DNA from: Deltaproteobacteria bacterium
GTDB taxonomy: Bacteria; Myxococcota_A; Polyangia; Polyangiales; JADJMO01
Direction: 5' to 3'
Length of the DNA: 64,000 nucleotides
Assembly: GCA_025363655.1 (NCBI GenBank)
Contig: JANYDK010000081.1
Location: 93,132-157,131 of the forward strand
The notes under the pieces were generated by a model. It was given only the letters and a program-made list of their open reading frames with translations, did not search any database and was not told the DNA's origin. Within the stretch, counting starts at the first letter, position 1. The number at the start of each line of letters is the position of its first letter. A program made the translations under genes and the position numbers. Positions 53,356 through 61,853 of the stretch are shown one piece after another.

Positions 53356-55116
53356 TCACTTCTTGTCGCCGTCCTTCTTGTCGTCGTCCTTCTTGTCGTC
53401 CGGCTTCGGCGCCTTCGCGCGCATCTCGATCTGCACCTTGACGCAGTAATTGACGTAGTCGCCGACGGTGCTGAGCGGCTTGGTCTCGAACTCTTCCGGC
53501 TTGTCCTTCTTCGGCACCGGACAACCGACGTCCCACTTGCAGTCGTCGACGTCTTTGCACTTCGGGAGCGGATCTTTCGAGGCCGCGTATTTTTCGACGG
53601 CGGGGAGATCTTCCTTGGTGCCGAGGCCGAGGTACCAACCGAGCGCGACGAGCTGGGCGCCCATGCTCTTGCTCTCGAGGCCAGAGAGGACGATCTGCTT
53701 CGCGTTCATCTCCTTCGGGAGCGCCGACATCGCGCGCGCGTAGTCGGAGCCTTCGCCGAGGCCCATCTTCTCTTCGGGCTTGTCGGGGAGCTTGCCGATG
53801 AACTCTTTGACGTTGGTCTTCGACTTGTCGCCGATCTTCTGCATGACGCCGAGGATCTGCATCCCGGCGTCGTAGCGGATCTTCCAGTTCTGCTCGCCGA
53901 AGAGCGTGTAGTAGCCCTGCACCGCCTGCTCGGGCGGATAGGCGGCGAGGCGCACCAGCGCGACGTGCTTCACCTCGTCCGGCGCGTTGCTCTTGGCGAG
54001 CGCGAGGAACGACTTCATCGCCTCGTCGGTCTTGGTGTCGAAGTTTCCTTCGAGGGCCGCGAGCGCGAAGGCGCGGTTCTCCTTGTTGAGCTCGGCGTTC
54101 ATCGCGAGGCCCATCAAGGTCGTCGCCACACCCTTGCCACCGACCTGCTTCGCCAGGGTGAAGAGCTGTTGCAAGCGCTCGTCTCGCACCTTGAGGAAGT
54201 AGGCGACGTACGGGTTCTTGAGCGGATCTTTCTCCGGGTTGTTCTTCTCGGCGACGATCTTCTTGCCGTCCGGGTTCTTCGCCAGGGCCTCGTCGGTCTC
54301 GGCACGCACCGAATCGGCGTAGGCGCCGTTGATGGTGTCGGAGAGGAGCTTGGCGAAGTTGTTGGAGAGCTCGGCGCGCGCTTCGTCGGAGCCGGCGCCC
54401 TTCACCTCGGTGACCACGCGGACGATGACGTCGAGGCGTACGGATTTGATCGCCAGCTTCGCCGTCAGGAGCGCCGGGATGCGCTTCGTGCCGATCACGC
54501 CGACCGAGCGGAGGATCTGCTCGACGCCGTACTGCTGCGCGGTGTTGTCGAGGCGCGTCTCGAGCTGCTGGAGGCGGACGTTGACGTCGTCTCCCTCTTT
54601 GCCCGCCGCCCAATCGGTGAGCGCGGCGGCCATCTCGTCGAGGATCTTCGCGTCGACGTCGAGCTTCTGCTGCCCGGGGCGATCTTCACGGGCAGCACTG
54701 AAGAGCGCGAAGGTGGCGTCCTTGTAGACGACCGTCGGGTCGGCGAACTTGCCGTCGACCGAGCTCAGCCCTGCTTCGACCTTGGGACGCAGCTTCTTCC
54801 ACAGCCCTTCCATCACGTCGCGGCGATCTTTGGCCGCGAGGTTCGGGAGCTGATCGATGAGGAGCTTGAGGCCGGCGTACTGACCGCCGCGCTTCTTCAT
54901 CTCGACGAGCGACCATGCCGCTTCGACGCGCAGCTCCTTGTCGTACTTGTCGTGCGCGAGCACGGCGACGAGCTTCGTCGGCCCGTTCTCGGTCGTCTGC
55001 CAGCGCTTCAAGTCGTCGACGTTGACACGGCAGCCGATGGCTCCGAGCGTCAGGCCCGCCATCAACGCGAGCGTCGCGAGGCGCGAGCCCTTCCGTTCCC
55101 CAAAAACCTGGCGCAT
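53356..55116 (-). CDS. Lipoprotein with HEAT-like helical repeats
   Basis: 586 residues. The lipobox is at C29 (LGAIGC). The mature protein is entirely helical with a spacing of about 35-40 residues (LRVEAAWSLVEMKKRGG, then IGTKRIPALLTAKLA), as in HEAT or Armadillo solenoids, and ends in a Lys/Asp-rich tail (last 20 residues). Two close Cys pairs near 530-565 may form disulfides. It is divergent from ftsK with a 290-bp gap. No enzymatic motif is seen; it may be an envelope scaffold. Confidence 0.84.
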   Translation of the reverse strand: MRQVFGERKGSRLATLALMAGLTLGAIGCRVNVDDLKRWQTTENGPTKLVAVLAHDKYDKELRVEAAWSLVEMKKRGGQYAGLKLLIDQLPNLAAKDRRDVMEGLWKKLRPKVEAGLSSVDGKFADPTVVYKDATFALFSAAREDRPGQQKLDVDAKILDEMAAALTDWAAGKEGDDVNVRLQQLETRLDNTAQQYGVEQILRSVGVIGTKRIPALLTAKLAIKSVRLDVIVRVVTEVKGAGSDEARAELSNNFAKLLSDTINGAYADSVRAETDEALAKNPDGKKIVAEKNNPEKDPLKNPYVAYFLKVRDERLQQLFTLAKQVGGKGVATTLMGLAMNAELNKENRAFALAALEGNFDTKTDEAMKSFLALAKSNAPDEVKHVALVRLAAYPPEQAVQGYYTLFGEQNWKIRYDAGMQILGVMQKIGDKSKTNVKEFIGKLPDKPEEKMGLGEGSDYARAMSALPKEMNAKQIVLSGLESKSMGAQLVALGWYLGLGTKEDLPAVEKYAASKDPLPKCKDVDDCKWDVGCPVPKKDKPEEFETKPLSTVGDYVNYCVKVQIEMRAKAPKPDDKKDDDKKDGDKK

Positions 55117-55383
55117 TCGATGATTCCTTCGTATCGCGTCGCGTTTGCTCGGTGTTTCTCGCCGCAGCGGAGCGCACGGCCGGCGAATCGTCGCGTCGCA
55201 CGTGGAAACAGCTGGCCGGCTCGCTCGGACGTCGGGCGAGACGAAACTCCACGGTCGCACGGGCATGGTAGTCCGAAGAGCCCAAGGCACTCAATCTTTG
55301 CGGTGAGAGGCCCAAGAACGCGATTTGCCCGTGTTTTTGCCCTGCCTCGGCACCTCCCGCACCGAAGTTGCCGCTTTTCGACC

Positions 55384-55395
55384 CCTACATGTAGG
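55384..55395. promoter_or_regulatory. Perfect palindrome CCTACATGTAGG before ftsK
   Basis: A 12-bp perfect palindrome in the leader of ftsK, 11 bp before the ATG and just upstream of the GGAGGAG ribosome-binding site. It could be an operator or an mRNA hairpin that affects translation initiation. The rest of the 290-bp gap (55117-55406) shows no gene. Confidence 0.35.
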
Positions 55396-55406
55396 TACGG
55401 AGGAGC

Positions 55407-58400
55407 ATGGGATCCCCCCGTCGCCGCCCCAGTTCCGAATACGCAGAGGTCGACGAGACGCCGCCGCCGGCGCCGACCGTGGGCGTCCGTCGCGCACGCG
55501 AAGCGATCGCTTCGGCGCCGATGGTGCGTGACCTCGATCCGTCTCGAGATGCCTCTCGTGAGCCCGCTCGCGATCGCGTCGCGCGACGGGAAACCAATGC
55601 TCCATCGATGTCGGGCGATGCCCACGCCAACGCCGGAGCTGCGCGTGAAAAGAACGCGGCGACCGAGTTCGTCCGTGGCCGCGAGCTCGCTGCGCTCCTC
55701 TTCGTGGCGGCCGCGACCTTCATCACCCTCGCGCTCGCCAGCTACGACGAGAAGGGCGGCGCCGATTGGGTCGGTCCGGTCGGCGCGCGCATCGCCGCCA
55801 TCTGCGCCTCGACGGTCGGCCTCGCGGCGTGGTCGATCCCGGTCGAGCTCGGCCTCTTCGCGATTCCGTATCTGCGTCGACGCGCGTCGGTGATGACGCC
55901 CGCGCGCATGGCCGGAGACGTCGTGCTCCTCGCCACCTCGGCGGCCCTCATCCACGTCGGCGCCGCGGGAAAACAAGTGTTTGGTGGTCACCTCGCGGGC
56001 GGCGTCGTCGGCGAGCTCTTCGGTGAGCTCCTCCGCTCGCTCTTCTCCACCATCGGCACCTTCCTCGTCGGTCTCACCACCATCGCGCTCGTCCTCATCG
56101 CGCGCGCGACGTTCAGCTTCATCGGCTTCGCCAACCGCGCCGGCGCGACCAGCGCAGCGGCAGCGACGAAGGCCGCGCAAGGTGTTCGCGGCGTCGCCGA
56201 AGCATGGCAACAAGCCAAGGAGCTCGAGCGCAGCGGCGGACGTCCCGACCTCGTGCCCGGCGGCGGCGCGTTCGGCCTTGGCGACAATGGTGAACCCGCG
56301 TCGGGCGATCGCATCTCGATCGCCGATCGGCCGAGTCTCGATGGCGTCGAGAGCGTCGGGGACGCGAGCGGCGTGCGTGCGCTGCCCCTCCACATGCAGC
56401 GCGCAGGAGAAAATCCCGAGGCGCACGCGATCGCGCGGCAGCTCGCCGGCGTGCCCGAGATTTCTCGAGGCGACGACGCGATGACTGCCCTTCAGAAGAG
56501 CGGCGAGACGTCACGGGCGAAGAAGCGCAAGCGCGAAGAGGGAGCGAGCGAGCTCCCCGAGCCAGACGCAGGCGCGACGTCCGCGAGCGCGATGGAAGTG
56601 GCCACTGCCGGATTCGAGATCGCGCCGCCGATCATCCTCGGCGCGGGCAGCGAGCCCGCGAGCGCCGAAAACTCGAAGCCAGGCAAGCGCACGCGTCCAC
56701 GCAACGAAGGGCCGACCATCGCGCCGCCGTCACCGGAGGCCGCACGCCAGCCGATCGCCCACGCGAACGTGAACGTGAACGCCGACGAAGCGCGCGAGAC
56801 CGGCGCCGAAGGATTGCTCGCACGTGACTCGCGCGAAGAGGAGGCCGCGACCCCCGTCGACGAAGTCCTCGAGGCCGATGCTGCGGAGCTCATCGAAGCG
56901 GAAGAGCCCGCCGCGAACGGCAAGGCCGAAGAGGAAGCGAAGAAGCCGAAGCGACGGACGCAGACCACGCGCATCGTCACGCGGGGCTACGAATTGCCGC
57001 GAACCGAGCTCTTGACCCTGCCGCCGCCCGAGCAAGCGCCGATCGATCGCGACGCGCTCCTCGAAGACGCCAAAGCCCTCGTCGCGACGCTCGCGACCTA
57101 CAAAGTCATCGGTGAGGTGCGCGAGATCCATCCCGGTCCGGTGGTCACCACCTTCGAGCTCGAGCCGCGCATCGGCACCAAGGTCCGCGAGGTCGAAGGG
57201 CTCGCCAACGATCTGCGGCTCTCGCTCGCCAAGGAGAGCGTGCGCATCGTCGCGCCGATCCCCGGGAAAAACCGCATCGGATTCGAGCTCCCGAACATCC
57301 AGCGCGTGCCCGTCAACTTCCGTGAGCTGGTGGAAGATCGTCGCTTCGCCGAGGCCAAGGGCGCCCTCCCGGTGATCCTCGGTCGCGACATCGTCGGCGC
57401 GCCGTTCTACGCCGACCTCGCGGCGATGCCCCACCTCCTCGTCGCCGGCGCCACCGGTGCGGGCAAGAGCGTCGGGCTCAACGTCATGCTCACCTCGCTC
57501 CTCTATCGGCGTTCGCCCGAGGATTTGCGGATGATCATGATCGATCCGAAGGTCGTCGAGCTCGCGCCCTTCGATCGCATCCCGCACATGCTGCTGCCCG
57601 TCGTCACCGACATGAAGCAGGCGCTCAACGCGCTCAAGTGGTGCGTCGACGAGATGGAGCGGCGCTACCAGCTCCTCGCCCAAGCGGGCGTGAAGAACAT
57701 CGGCACCTACAACGCCTGGCGCGAGAAGGTCGTCGCCGGCACGGTGCCCAACCCCTGCCCGAAGACGCTGACGGCCATCGATCACAACGGCCTGCCGGAG
57801 GAGCTCGTGGTCAAGGAGTCCGGCATCGACGCCGCCGACGCTTCGCTCATCGCGCAGGCCGAGCAGCAGTATCCCGAGAAGCTCCCGTACATCGTCGTCG
57901 TCGTCGACGAGTTCGCCGACCTGATGATGTCGGTCGGCAAGGGCGAGGTCGAGCCGCCGATCGCCCGCCTCGCGCAGAAGGCTCGCGCCGCCGGCATCCA
58001 CGTCATCCTCGCGACGCAGCGTCCGAGCGTCGACGTCATCACCGGCATGATCAAGGCGAACTTCCCGACGCGCATCGCCTTCCGCGTCGCCCAACGCGTC
58101 GACTCGCGCACCATCCTCGATGCGCAGGGCGCCGAGTACCTCCTCGGCAAGGGCGACATGCTCGTCTCTCTCAACGGTGGAAACGGCCTCAAACGCATCC
58201 AGTGCCCCTTCGTCAGCGAGGAAGAGGTCGACGCCGTCTGCGACTTCCTCCGCAAGCAGGGCGAGCCCGTCTTCGACGAATCGATCCTCGCCCCACGCCC
58301 AGAGGACGCGGAGAACCAGGAAGAGGACGAGGCGCTCTCGCCGAAAGATCAGGAGCTCTTCGACCGCTGCGTCGACATGGTGCGCGAAGCTCGCAAGTGC

Positions 58401-58532
58401 TCGACGTCGTGGCTGCAGCGCAAGATGGGTCTCGGCTACAACAAGGCCGCGCGCTTCGTCGATCGCATGGAGCGGACGGGCGTGGTCGGTCCGCCGCAGG
58501 GCGCGGGCAAGGATCGCGAAGTCATGGTGTGA
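55407..58532 (+). CDS. ftsK: DNA translocase FtsK/SpoIIIE
   Basis: 1041 residues. It pumps chromosome ends through the division septum. Four membrane helices (about 93-112, 128-155, 168-188, 208-240), a long acidic/Ala linker (250-510), and the motor: alpha/beta subdomains, Walker A GATGAGKS (681-688), Walker B V-V-D-E-F-A-D-L-M (about 831-839), and the IHVILATQRPSVDVITG segment. The C-terminal gamma winged helix (about 980-1041) that reads KOPS sites is present (STSWLQRKMGLGYNKAARF). The ATG follows GGAGGAG. Confidence 0.95.
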   Translation: MGSPRRRPSSEYAEVDETPPPAPTVGVRRAREAIASAPMVRDLDPSRDASREPARDRVARRETNAPSMSGDAHANAGAAREKNAATEFVRGRELAALLFVAAATFITLALASYDEKGGADWVGPVGARIAAICASTVGLAAWSIPVELGLFAIPYLRRRASVMTPARMAGDVVLLATSAALIHVGAAGKQVFGGHLAGGVVGELFGELLRSLFSTIGTFLVGLTTIALVLIARATFSFIGFANRAGATSAAAATKAAQGVRGVAEAWQQAKELERSGGRPDLVPGGGAFGLGDNGEPASGDRISIADRPSLDGVESVGDASGVRALPLHMQRAGENPEAHAIARQLAGVPEISRGDDAMTALQKSGETSRAKKRKREEGASELPEPDAGATSASAMEVATAGFEIAPPIILGAGSEPASAENSKPGKRTRPRNEGPTIAPPSPEAARQPIAHANVNVNADEARETGAEGLLARDSREEEAATPVDEVLEADAAELIEAEEPAANGKAEEEAKKPKRRTQTTRIVTRGYELPRTELLTLPPPEQAPIDRDALLEDAKALVATLATYKVIGEVREIHPGPVVTTFELEPRIGTKVREVEGLANDLRLSLAKESVRIVAPIPGKNRIGFELPNIQRVPVNFRELVEDRRFAEAKGALPVILGRDIVGAPFYADLAAMPHLLVAGATGAGKSVGLNVMLTSLLYRRSPEDLRMIMIDPKVVELAPFDRIPHMLLPVVTDMKQALNALKWCVDEMERRYQLLAQAGVKNIGTYNAWREKVVAGTVPNPCPKTLTAIDHNGLPEELVVKESGIDAADASLIAQAEQQYPEKLPYIVVVVDEFADLMMSVGKGEVEPPIARLAQKARAAGIHVILATQRPSVDVITGMIKANFPTRIAFRVAQRVDSRTILDAQGAEYLLGKGDMLVSLNGGNGLKRIQCPFVSEEEVDAVCDFLRKQGEPVFDESILAPRPEDAENQEEDEALSPKDQELFDRCVDMVREARKCSTSWLQRKMGLGYNKAARFVDRMERTGVVGPPQGAGKDREVMV

Positions 58533-58615
58533 GCCTCTCGTTTCGCAAAGGCGCGAGAGGCGTTCGCAATCGTGCAATCGGCCGAGGGAGCGTGGCGCTG
58601 CTAACCCAAGACGTC

Positions 58616-58825
58616 ATGCAGACCATCACCAGGGTTCACGACGGCATCATCGGCTCGATCGTCCTCGTCAGCATCAGCATGGGCTTCGCGCTCGACCCGC
58701 GATGGCTCTTCCTCGCCGGGCTGACCGGCGCGTTGATGGTCTCGAGCACCTTCACCGGATTTTGTCCGGTCTATTTCCTCCTCGGCAAGGTCATGCGTGG
58801 TTCGGCCGACGCGCCCGCGAGCTAG
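58616..58825 (+). CDS. Small DUF2892-like (YgaP-tail) membrane protein
   Basis: 69 residues. Two hydrophobic segments (about 8-27 and 32-52) and the tail F-C-P-V-Y-F-L-L-G-K match the short DUF2892 family (usual F/W-C-P-x-Y-x-x-L-G). The family is often fused to or near rhodanese domains; none is adjacent here. The ATG at 58616 was chosen over a GTG at 58592. Its stop codon shares the CTAG with the convergent sigma-factor stop. Confidence 0.7.
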   Translation: MQTITRVHDGIIGSIVLVSISMGFALDPRWLFLAGLTGALMVSSTFTGFCPVYFLLGKVMRGSADAPAS

Positions 58826-59451
58826 CCTGCGAGCGCGGCGTCACGGCGTTCGGACGGCCGCGTGCTGCGTGGACGCGGACGACTCGAGCTGCCCTCGAGC
58901 TCGGCGGCGACCCGCTGACGAAGGCGATAGAGACGCGTCTTCACCATCGACTCGGTGAACTGGTGATTGCGGCTGAACTCTTGGACCGGCATCGCGCCAA
59001 GCACGCACTCCTCGAAGATGCGGACGTCCTCGGGCGCCCCGCGCTCGAGCACCCGGGCGACGCCGGCCGCGATCTCGGAGGCGACCATCACGCTCTCCGG
59101 ATCACTCGCGGCGGGATCGAGGGTCGGCGTTTCGAAAGCGTCGAAGCGCGGACCGCGATGACGGGCGACGCGACGCACGTACATGCGACAGCAGTTGATG
59201 ACGATCGTCGTCAGCCATGTCTTCGGCGCCGAACGATCTTCGAAGCGATGCGCGTTGCGGCTGGCGAGAAAGAGCGCGTCTTGCACGCACTCTTCGGCAT
59301 CGGCGTCGTTGCCGAGCATCGCTCGCGCCTTGCGGTGCAGCGCGCGGCGAATGTCCGGATCGTCGATGGCCGCGAAGATGGGGCTGCCTGCGCTCGAGGC
59401 CGAGCTCGTGACCGAGTGAGACGTCGACAGCGAGGGCTCGAGGTGTTCCAC
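58822..59451 (-). CDS. ECF-type RNA polymerase sigma factor
   Basis: 209 residues from GTG 59451 with AAAGGGA upstream; an ATG at 59511 would add 20 basic residues. Region 2 (about 45-110: A-D-A-E-E-C-V-Q-D-A-L-F then T-W-L-T-T-I-V-I-N) and region 4 (about 145-190: H-Q-F-T-E-S-M-V-K-T-R-L-Y-R-L-R-Q-R) are clear. No anti-sigma gene is adjacent. Two inverted repeats lie in the 161-bp gap upstream. Targets are unknown. Confidence 0.9.
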   Translation of the reverse strand: MEHLEPSLSTSHSVTSSASSAGSPIFAAIDDPDIRRALHRKARAMLGNDADAEECVQDALFLASRNAHRFEDRSAPKTWLTTIVINCCRMYVRRVARHRGPRFDAFETPTLDPAASDPESVMVASEIAAGVARVLERGAPEDVRIFEECVLGAMPVQEFSRNHQFTESMVKTRLYRLRQRVAAELEGSSSRPRPRSTRPSERRDAALAG

Positions 59452-59555
59452 GGAGTGTCCCTTTCGCCGGAATCGGGCCGGCGAGGACACTCTCAGCACG
59501 CGACGCGCCATCGATGAAATGCCATGAATTCGAGCACCCTTCGAGCGGTGAGGGG

Positions 59556-59590
59556 TGACCGGAGGCGGTCAACTGTCCGCTCGGCGGACA
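59556..59590. promoter_or_regulatory. Paired inverted repeats upstream of the ECF sigma gene
   Basis: TGACCG-GAGG-CGGTCA (59556-59571) and TGTCCGC-TCG-GCGGACA (59574-59590) are adjacent perfect inverted repeats, with a further TGTCCG at 59593. They sit between the lipoprotein stop (59613) and the sigma start. They may be a terminator for the lipoprotein gene or operators for the sigma gene. The TGTCCGC arm equals the half-site near the XRE-cupin gene, perhaps by chance. Confidence 0.35.
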
Positions 59591-59612
59591 AGTGTCCGGG
59601 CTCGGTCCGCTC

Positions 59613-60368
59613 TCAGTTTCCGACACGCAGCTCGGGCAGATGTTGCATCGGCCCGTATTCGACGTAGTCGAGGAAGAAGCCGTTGCCGTCGCCGAACACG
59701 AGGCCGCCCTTCCAACCGACCTCGTCGAGCTCCATCGGCATCCCGTAGGTCGTGTGGCAGCTGAAGGTCGGCTTCGTCGTCAGGTGCTTGCCCGCGCCGT
59801 CGTAGGAGACGATCGACGCGCTCGCCTCGGCGCAGGTGAACGCGAGGACTTCGCCACAAGGGCCGGTCGTCTTGGCGCACTCGCTCGATTTGCGTTGGAA
59901 GACGAACGAGAGCTTGTCGCCGTCGCGCGCGACCGTGCCCTCGAACTCCGTCTTCGTTCGCGTCTCGTTGCGGGTGGGCGGCGGCGCCTTGAGGTCGAAC
60001 TGATTGCTGCCGAAGGTGGTGGTGTGGGCCGACTCGAACGTCAACGTCGCGGCGTGCGGCGGCGTTATCGCGAGCGCGTACGAGCCATAGGTCGATTCCG
60101 TCTCGAAGGACTGCGAGCAGGAAATCTCGTGTGAAACGTCGAACGCGAAGCGCCACGCGTGCGGGGCACCGACAGGCGCGCCGACGGCGACGGTGGGAGT
60201 GGCCGTCGCCGTGACGTTCGCGGGATCTTTCGTCGCCGTGATCGTCTGCGGCGTCGAGCACGCGAAGGTGCCCAGCACGAAGGGCACACCCACCACGAAG
60301 GGCACGCCGAGCACACCGAGCACACCGAGCACGTGGAACCCGGTCATCGCGTCGACGAAGAGAGGCAT
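59613..60368 (-). CDS. Exported protein of unknown function with repetitive signal peptide
   Basis: 251 residues from ATG 60368 (a longer start at 60407 and a shorter at 60347 exist). The hydrophobic signal is unusual: repeated V-L-G and V-P-F-V-x-G units, ending near C37 (TFAC), perhaps a weak lipobox. After a Thr/Ala-rich linker the mature part is a beta-rich domain with five Cys residues and conserved F-D-V-S-H-E-I-S-C and G-D-G-N-G-F-F-L-D-Y segments. It is not recognised. It lies between the sigma factor and the isochorismatase-type gene on the same strand. Confidence 0.75.
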   Translation of the reverse strand: MPLFVDAMTGFHVLGVLGVLGVPFVVGVPFVLGTFACSTPQTITATKDPANVTATATPTVAVGAPVGAPHAWRFAFDVSHEISCSQSFETESTYGSYALAITPPHAATLTFESAHTTTFGSNQFDLKAPPPTRNETRTKTEFEGTVARDGDKLSFVFQRKSSECAKTTGPCGEVLAFTCAEASASIVSYDGAGKHLTTKPTFSCHTTYGMPMELDEVGWKGGLVFGDGNGFFLDYVEYGPMQHLPELRVGN

Positions 60369-60417
60369 CGCGACGACAGTGTGCCGCGATGCCCGAGCGA
60401 GCGCCACCAGGCGAAGG

Positions 60418-61020
60418 TCAGAGGTGTCCGATCACCTCCGTCGACGGCATCGGCTTGGAGAACATGGGAAAGTCGTATTTCAGAGCGTTTTCGTGCTCTT
60501 CGACCGAGGTGGCGGCGACGCAGTCGACGAGGGTGATGACCTCGAAACCGTGCTCGTAGGCGGTGCGCATCGTCGACTCGACGCAGCAGTTGGTGAGGAA
60601 GCCGCCGATGATGACGGTCTTGATGCCTTTGCTGCGGAGGATGAAGTCGACGTTGGTGCTGGCGAAGGTGTCGAGCCCGCGCTTGCCCTCGATGACGATG
60701 TCGCCCGGCTGCGGCGCGAGCTGGTCGACGATGGCTGCGCCCCAGCTGCCCTTGATGAACGCCTTGCCGTCGACGACGCCTTTGAGGATGCCGTACGGGT
60801 GCCGCGTCAGCTCGCCGTAACCTTCGGCGAAGGTGATCGGCGCGTGGAGGATGGCCACGCCCTTCTTTCGCGCCGCCTCGACCAGCTTCGCGGTGTTGGC
60901 GAGCATGTTCGTCTTCTTCATCACCGCTTCGACGGCCTTGTGGAGCACGCCGCCTTCGCTCGTGAACTCGTTCTGGAACTCGATGAGGAGGAGGGCGGTG
61001 GTGGCGGGGTCGAACTGCAT
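60418..61020 (-). CDS. Isochorismatase-family cysteine hydrolase
   Basis: 200 residues, usual length. Catalytic Cys C146 in F-L-T-N-C-C-V-E-S-T, Lys K113 in E-G-K-R-G-L-D-T-F, and the acidic residue in L-L-I-E-F-Q-N-E-F is E14 where many members have Asp. The family hydrolyses amides or enol ethers such as isochorismate, nicotinamide or ureas. The substrate is open. It is divergent from the GntR gene, whose operator-like palindrome lies in the shared 89 bp, so co-regulation with the GlcD-type oxidase is likely. Confidence 0.9.
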   Translation of the reverse strand: MQFDPATTALLLIEFQNEFTSEGGVLHKAVEAVMKKTNMLANTAKLVEAARKKGVAILHAPITFAEGYGELTRHPYGILKGVVDGKAFIKGSWGAAIVDQLAPQPGDIVIEGKRGLDTFASTNVDFILRSKGIKTVIIGGFLTNCCVESTMRTAYEHGFEVITLVDCVAATSVEEHENALKYDFPMFSKPMPSTEVIGHL

Positions 61021-61072
61021 GACGGGCTCCTTTGGCTGCTGACCGGCGGCTGAGGTGAAGGTCCTATTTTCA

Positions 61073-61087
61073 GCTTGTCTGACAAGC
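61073..61087. promoter_or_regulatory. GntR/FCD-type operator GCTTGTC-T-GACAAGC
   Basis: Perfect seven-base arms around a central base. It contains TTGT-CTG-ACAA, which fits the T-x-G-T-x3-A-C-x-A consensus of FadR/FCD-subfamily regulators. It lies 22 bp before the GntR ATG and 52 bp before the divergent hydrolase start, so the regulator at 61110 probably controls itself, the coupled oxidase and the hydrolase. Confidence 0.55.
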
Positions 61088-61109
61088 AGTCAAGTGGAAG
61101 ACTTTGCGA

Positions 61110-61853
61110 ATGGTCGAACCCGGCAAAAAGCCCGTACGATTCGCCCTCCGGGTGGAGGACCGCCTACCGCTCAGCGTCGCCGTCTCCAGGCAGCTGCGTG
61201 AGGCCATCGTCTCCGGCAAGGTCTCGGTCGGTGACGAGCTGCCGAGCGAGAAGGAGTTGGGCGAGCAGCTGAAGGTCGGACGCTCCACGGTGCGCGAAGC
61301 GTTGCGCATTCTCCAGGCGCAGGGCCTCGTCTCCGGCGGCGACACCGTCTCCACCCAGCGCCCCCGGGTGAGCCGCGACTCCACCTTGAGCACCGCCGCC
61401 CAGGCGATCGAAAACGTGGTGCGCCTCGGTCAAATCCCGCTGGACGATTTGGTCGAGCTGCGCGTCGTCATCGAGGGCGCGGCCGTCGAGAGCGCGGCCG
61501 ACGAGCCCGACGACGCCGCGCTGATCGCCGCGCGAGAAGCGCTCGAGACGATGCAGCGCCCGAAGCTCGACGTCGAGACCTTCCGCGCCGCCGACATCCT
61601 CTTCCACCAGAGTCTCGCCGCTGCGAGCGGCAACGCCGCCTTTCCGCTGGTGATGGGCGTCCTCCGCAGCGCCATCTCGGCACACCTCGGCGAGGCGCTC
61701 GACAAGGTTCCCCACGTGCAGAAGACGATGGCCGCGCTCACCCGCGAGCACGCAGCCATCCTCGAAGCCGTCGCGCGCGCTCACCGCAAGCTCGCCCGCA
61801 CGCTGGTGACCGAGCACATCCGCGGCTTCTACGCCGGGCGACGCGCGCCATGA
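61110..61853 (+). CDS. GntR-family regulator, FCD (FadR/LldR-like) type
   Basis: 247 residues. The N-terminal winged HTH (about 20-85: G-K-V-S-V-G-D-E-L-P-S-E-K-E-L, then G-R-S-T-V-R-E-A-L-R-I-L) is typical. The FCD domain (100-245) has the metal-binding pattern R-x-x-I-E-G, D-x-x-F-H and H-x-x-I. FCD members respond to organic acids such as lactate or glycolate. The ATG at 61110 was preferred over a TTG at 61104. Its stop overlaps the oxidase start (ATGA), and a matching operator lies upstream. Confidence 0.92.
   Translation: MVEPGKKPVRFALRVEDRLPLSVAVSRQLREAIVSGKVSVGDELPSEKELGEQLKVGRSTVREALRILQAQGLVSGGDTVSTQRPRVSRDSTLSTAAQAIENVVRLGQIPLDDLVELRVVIEGAAVESAADEPDDAALIAAREALETMQRPKLDVETFRAADILFHQSLAAASGNAAFPLVMGVLRSAISAHLGEALDKVPHVQKTMAALTREHAAILEAVARAHRKLARTLVTEHIRGFYAGRRAP

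Noticed and set aside
52297-55893. 1198-codon plus-strand frame
   Set aside because: Runs across three real genes on both strands; His/Arg-rich runs come from Pro/Gln codons read backwards.
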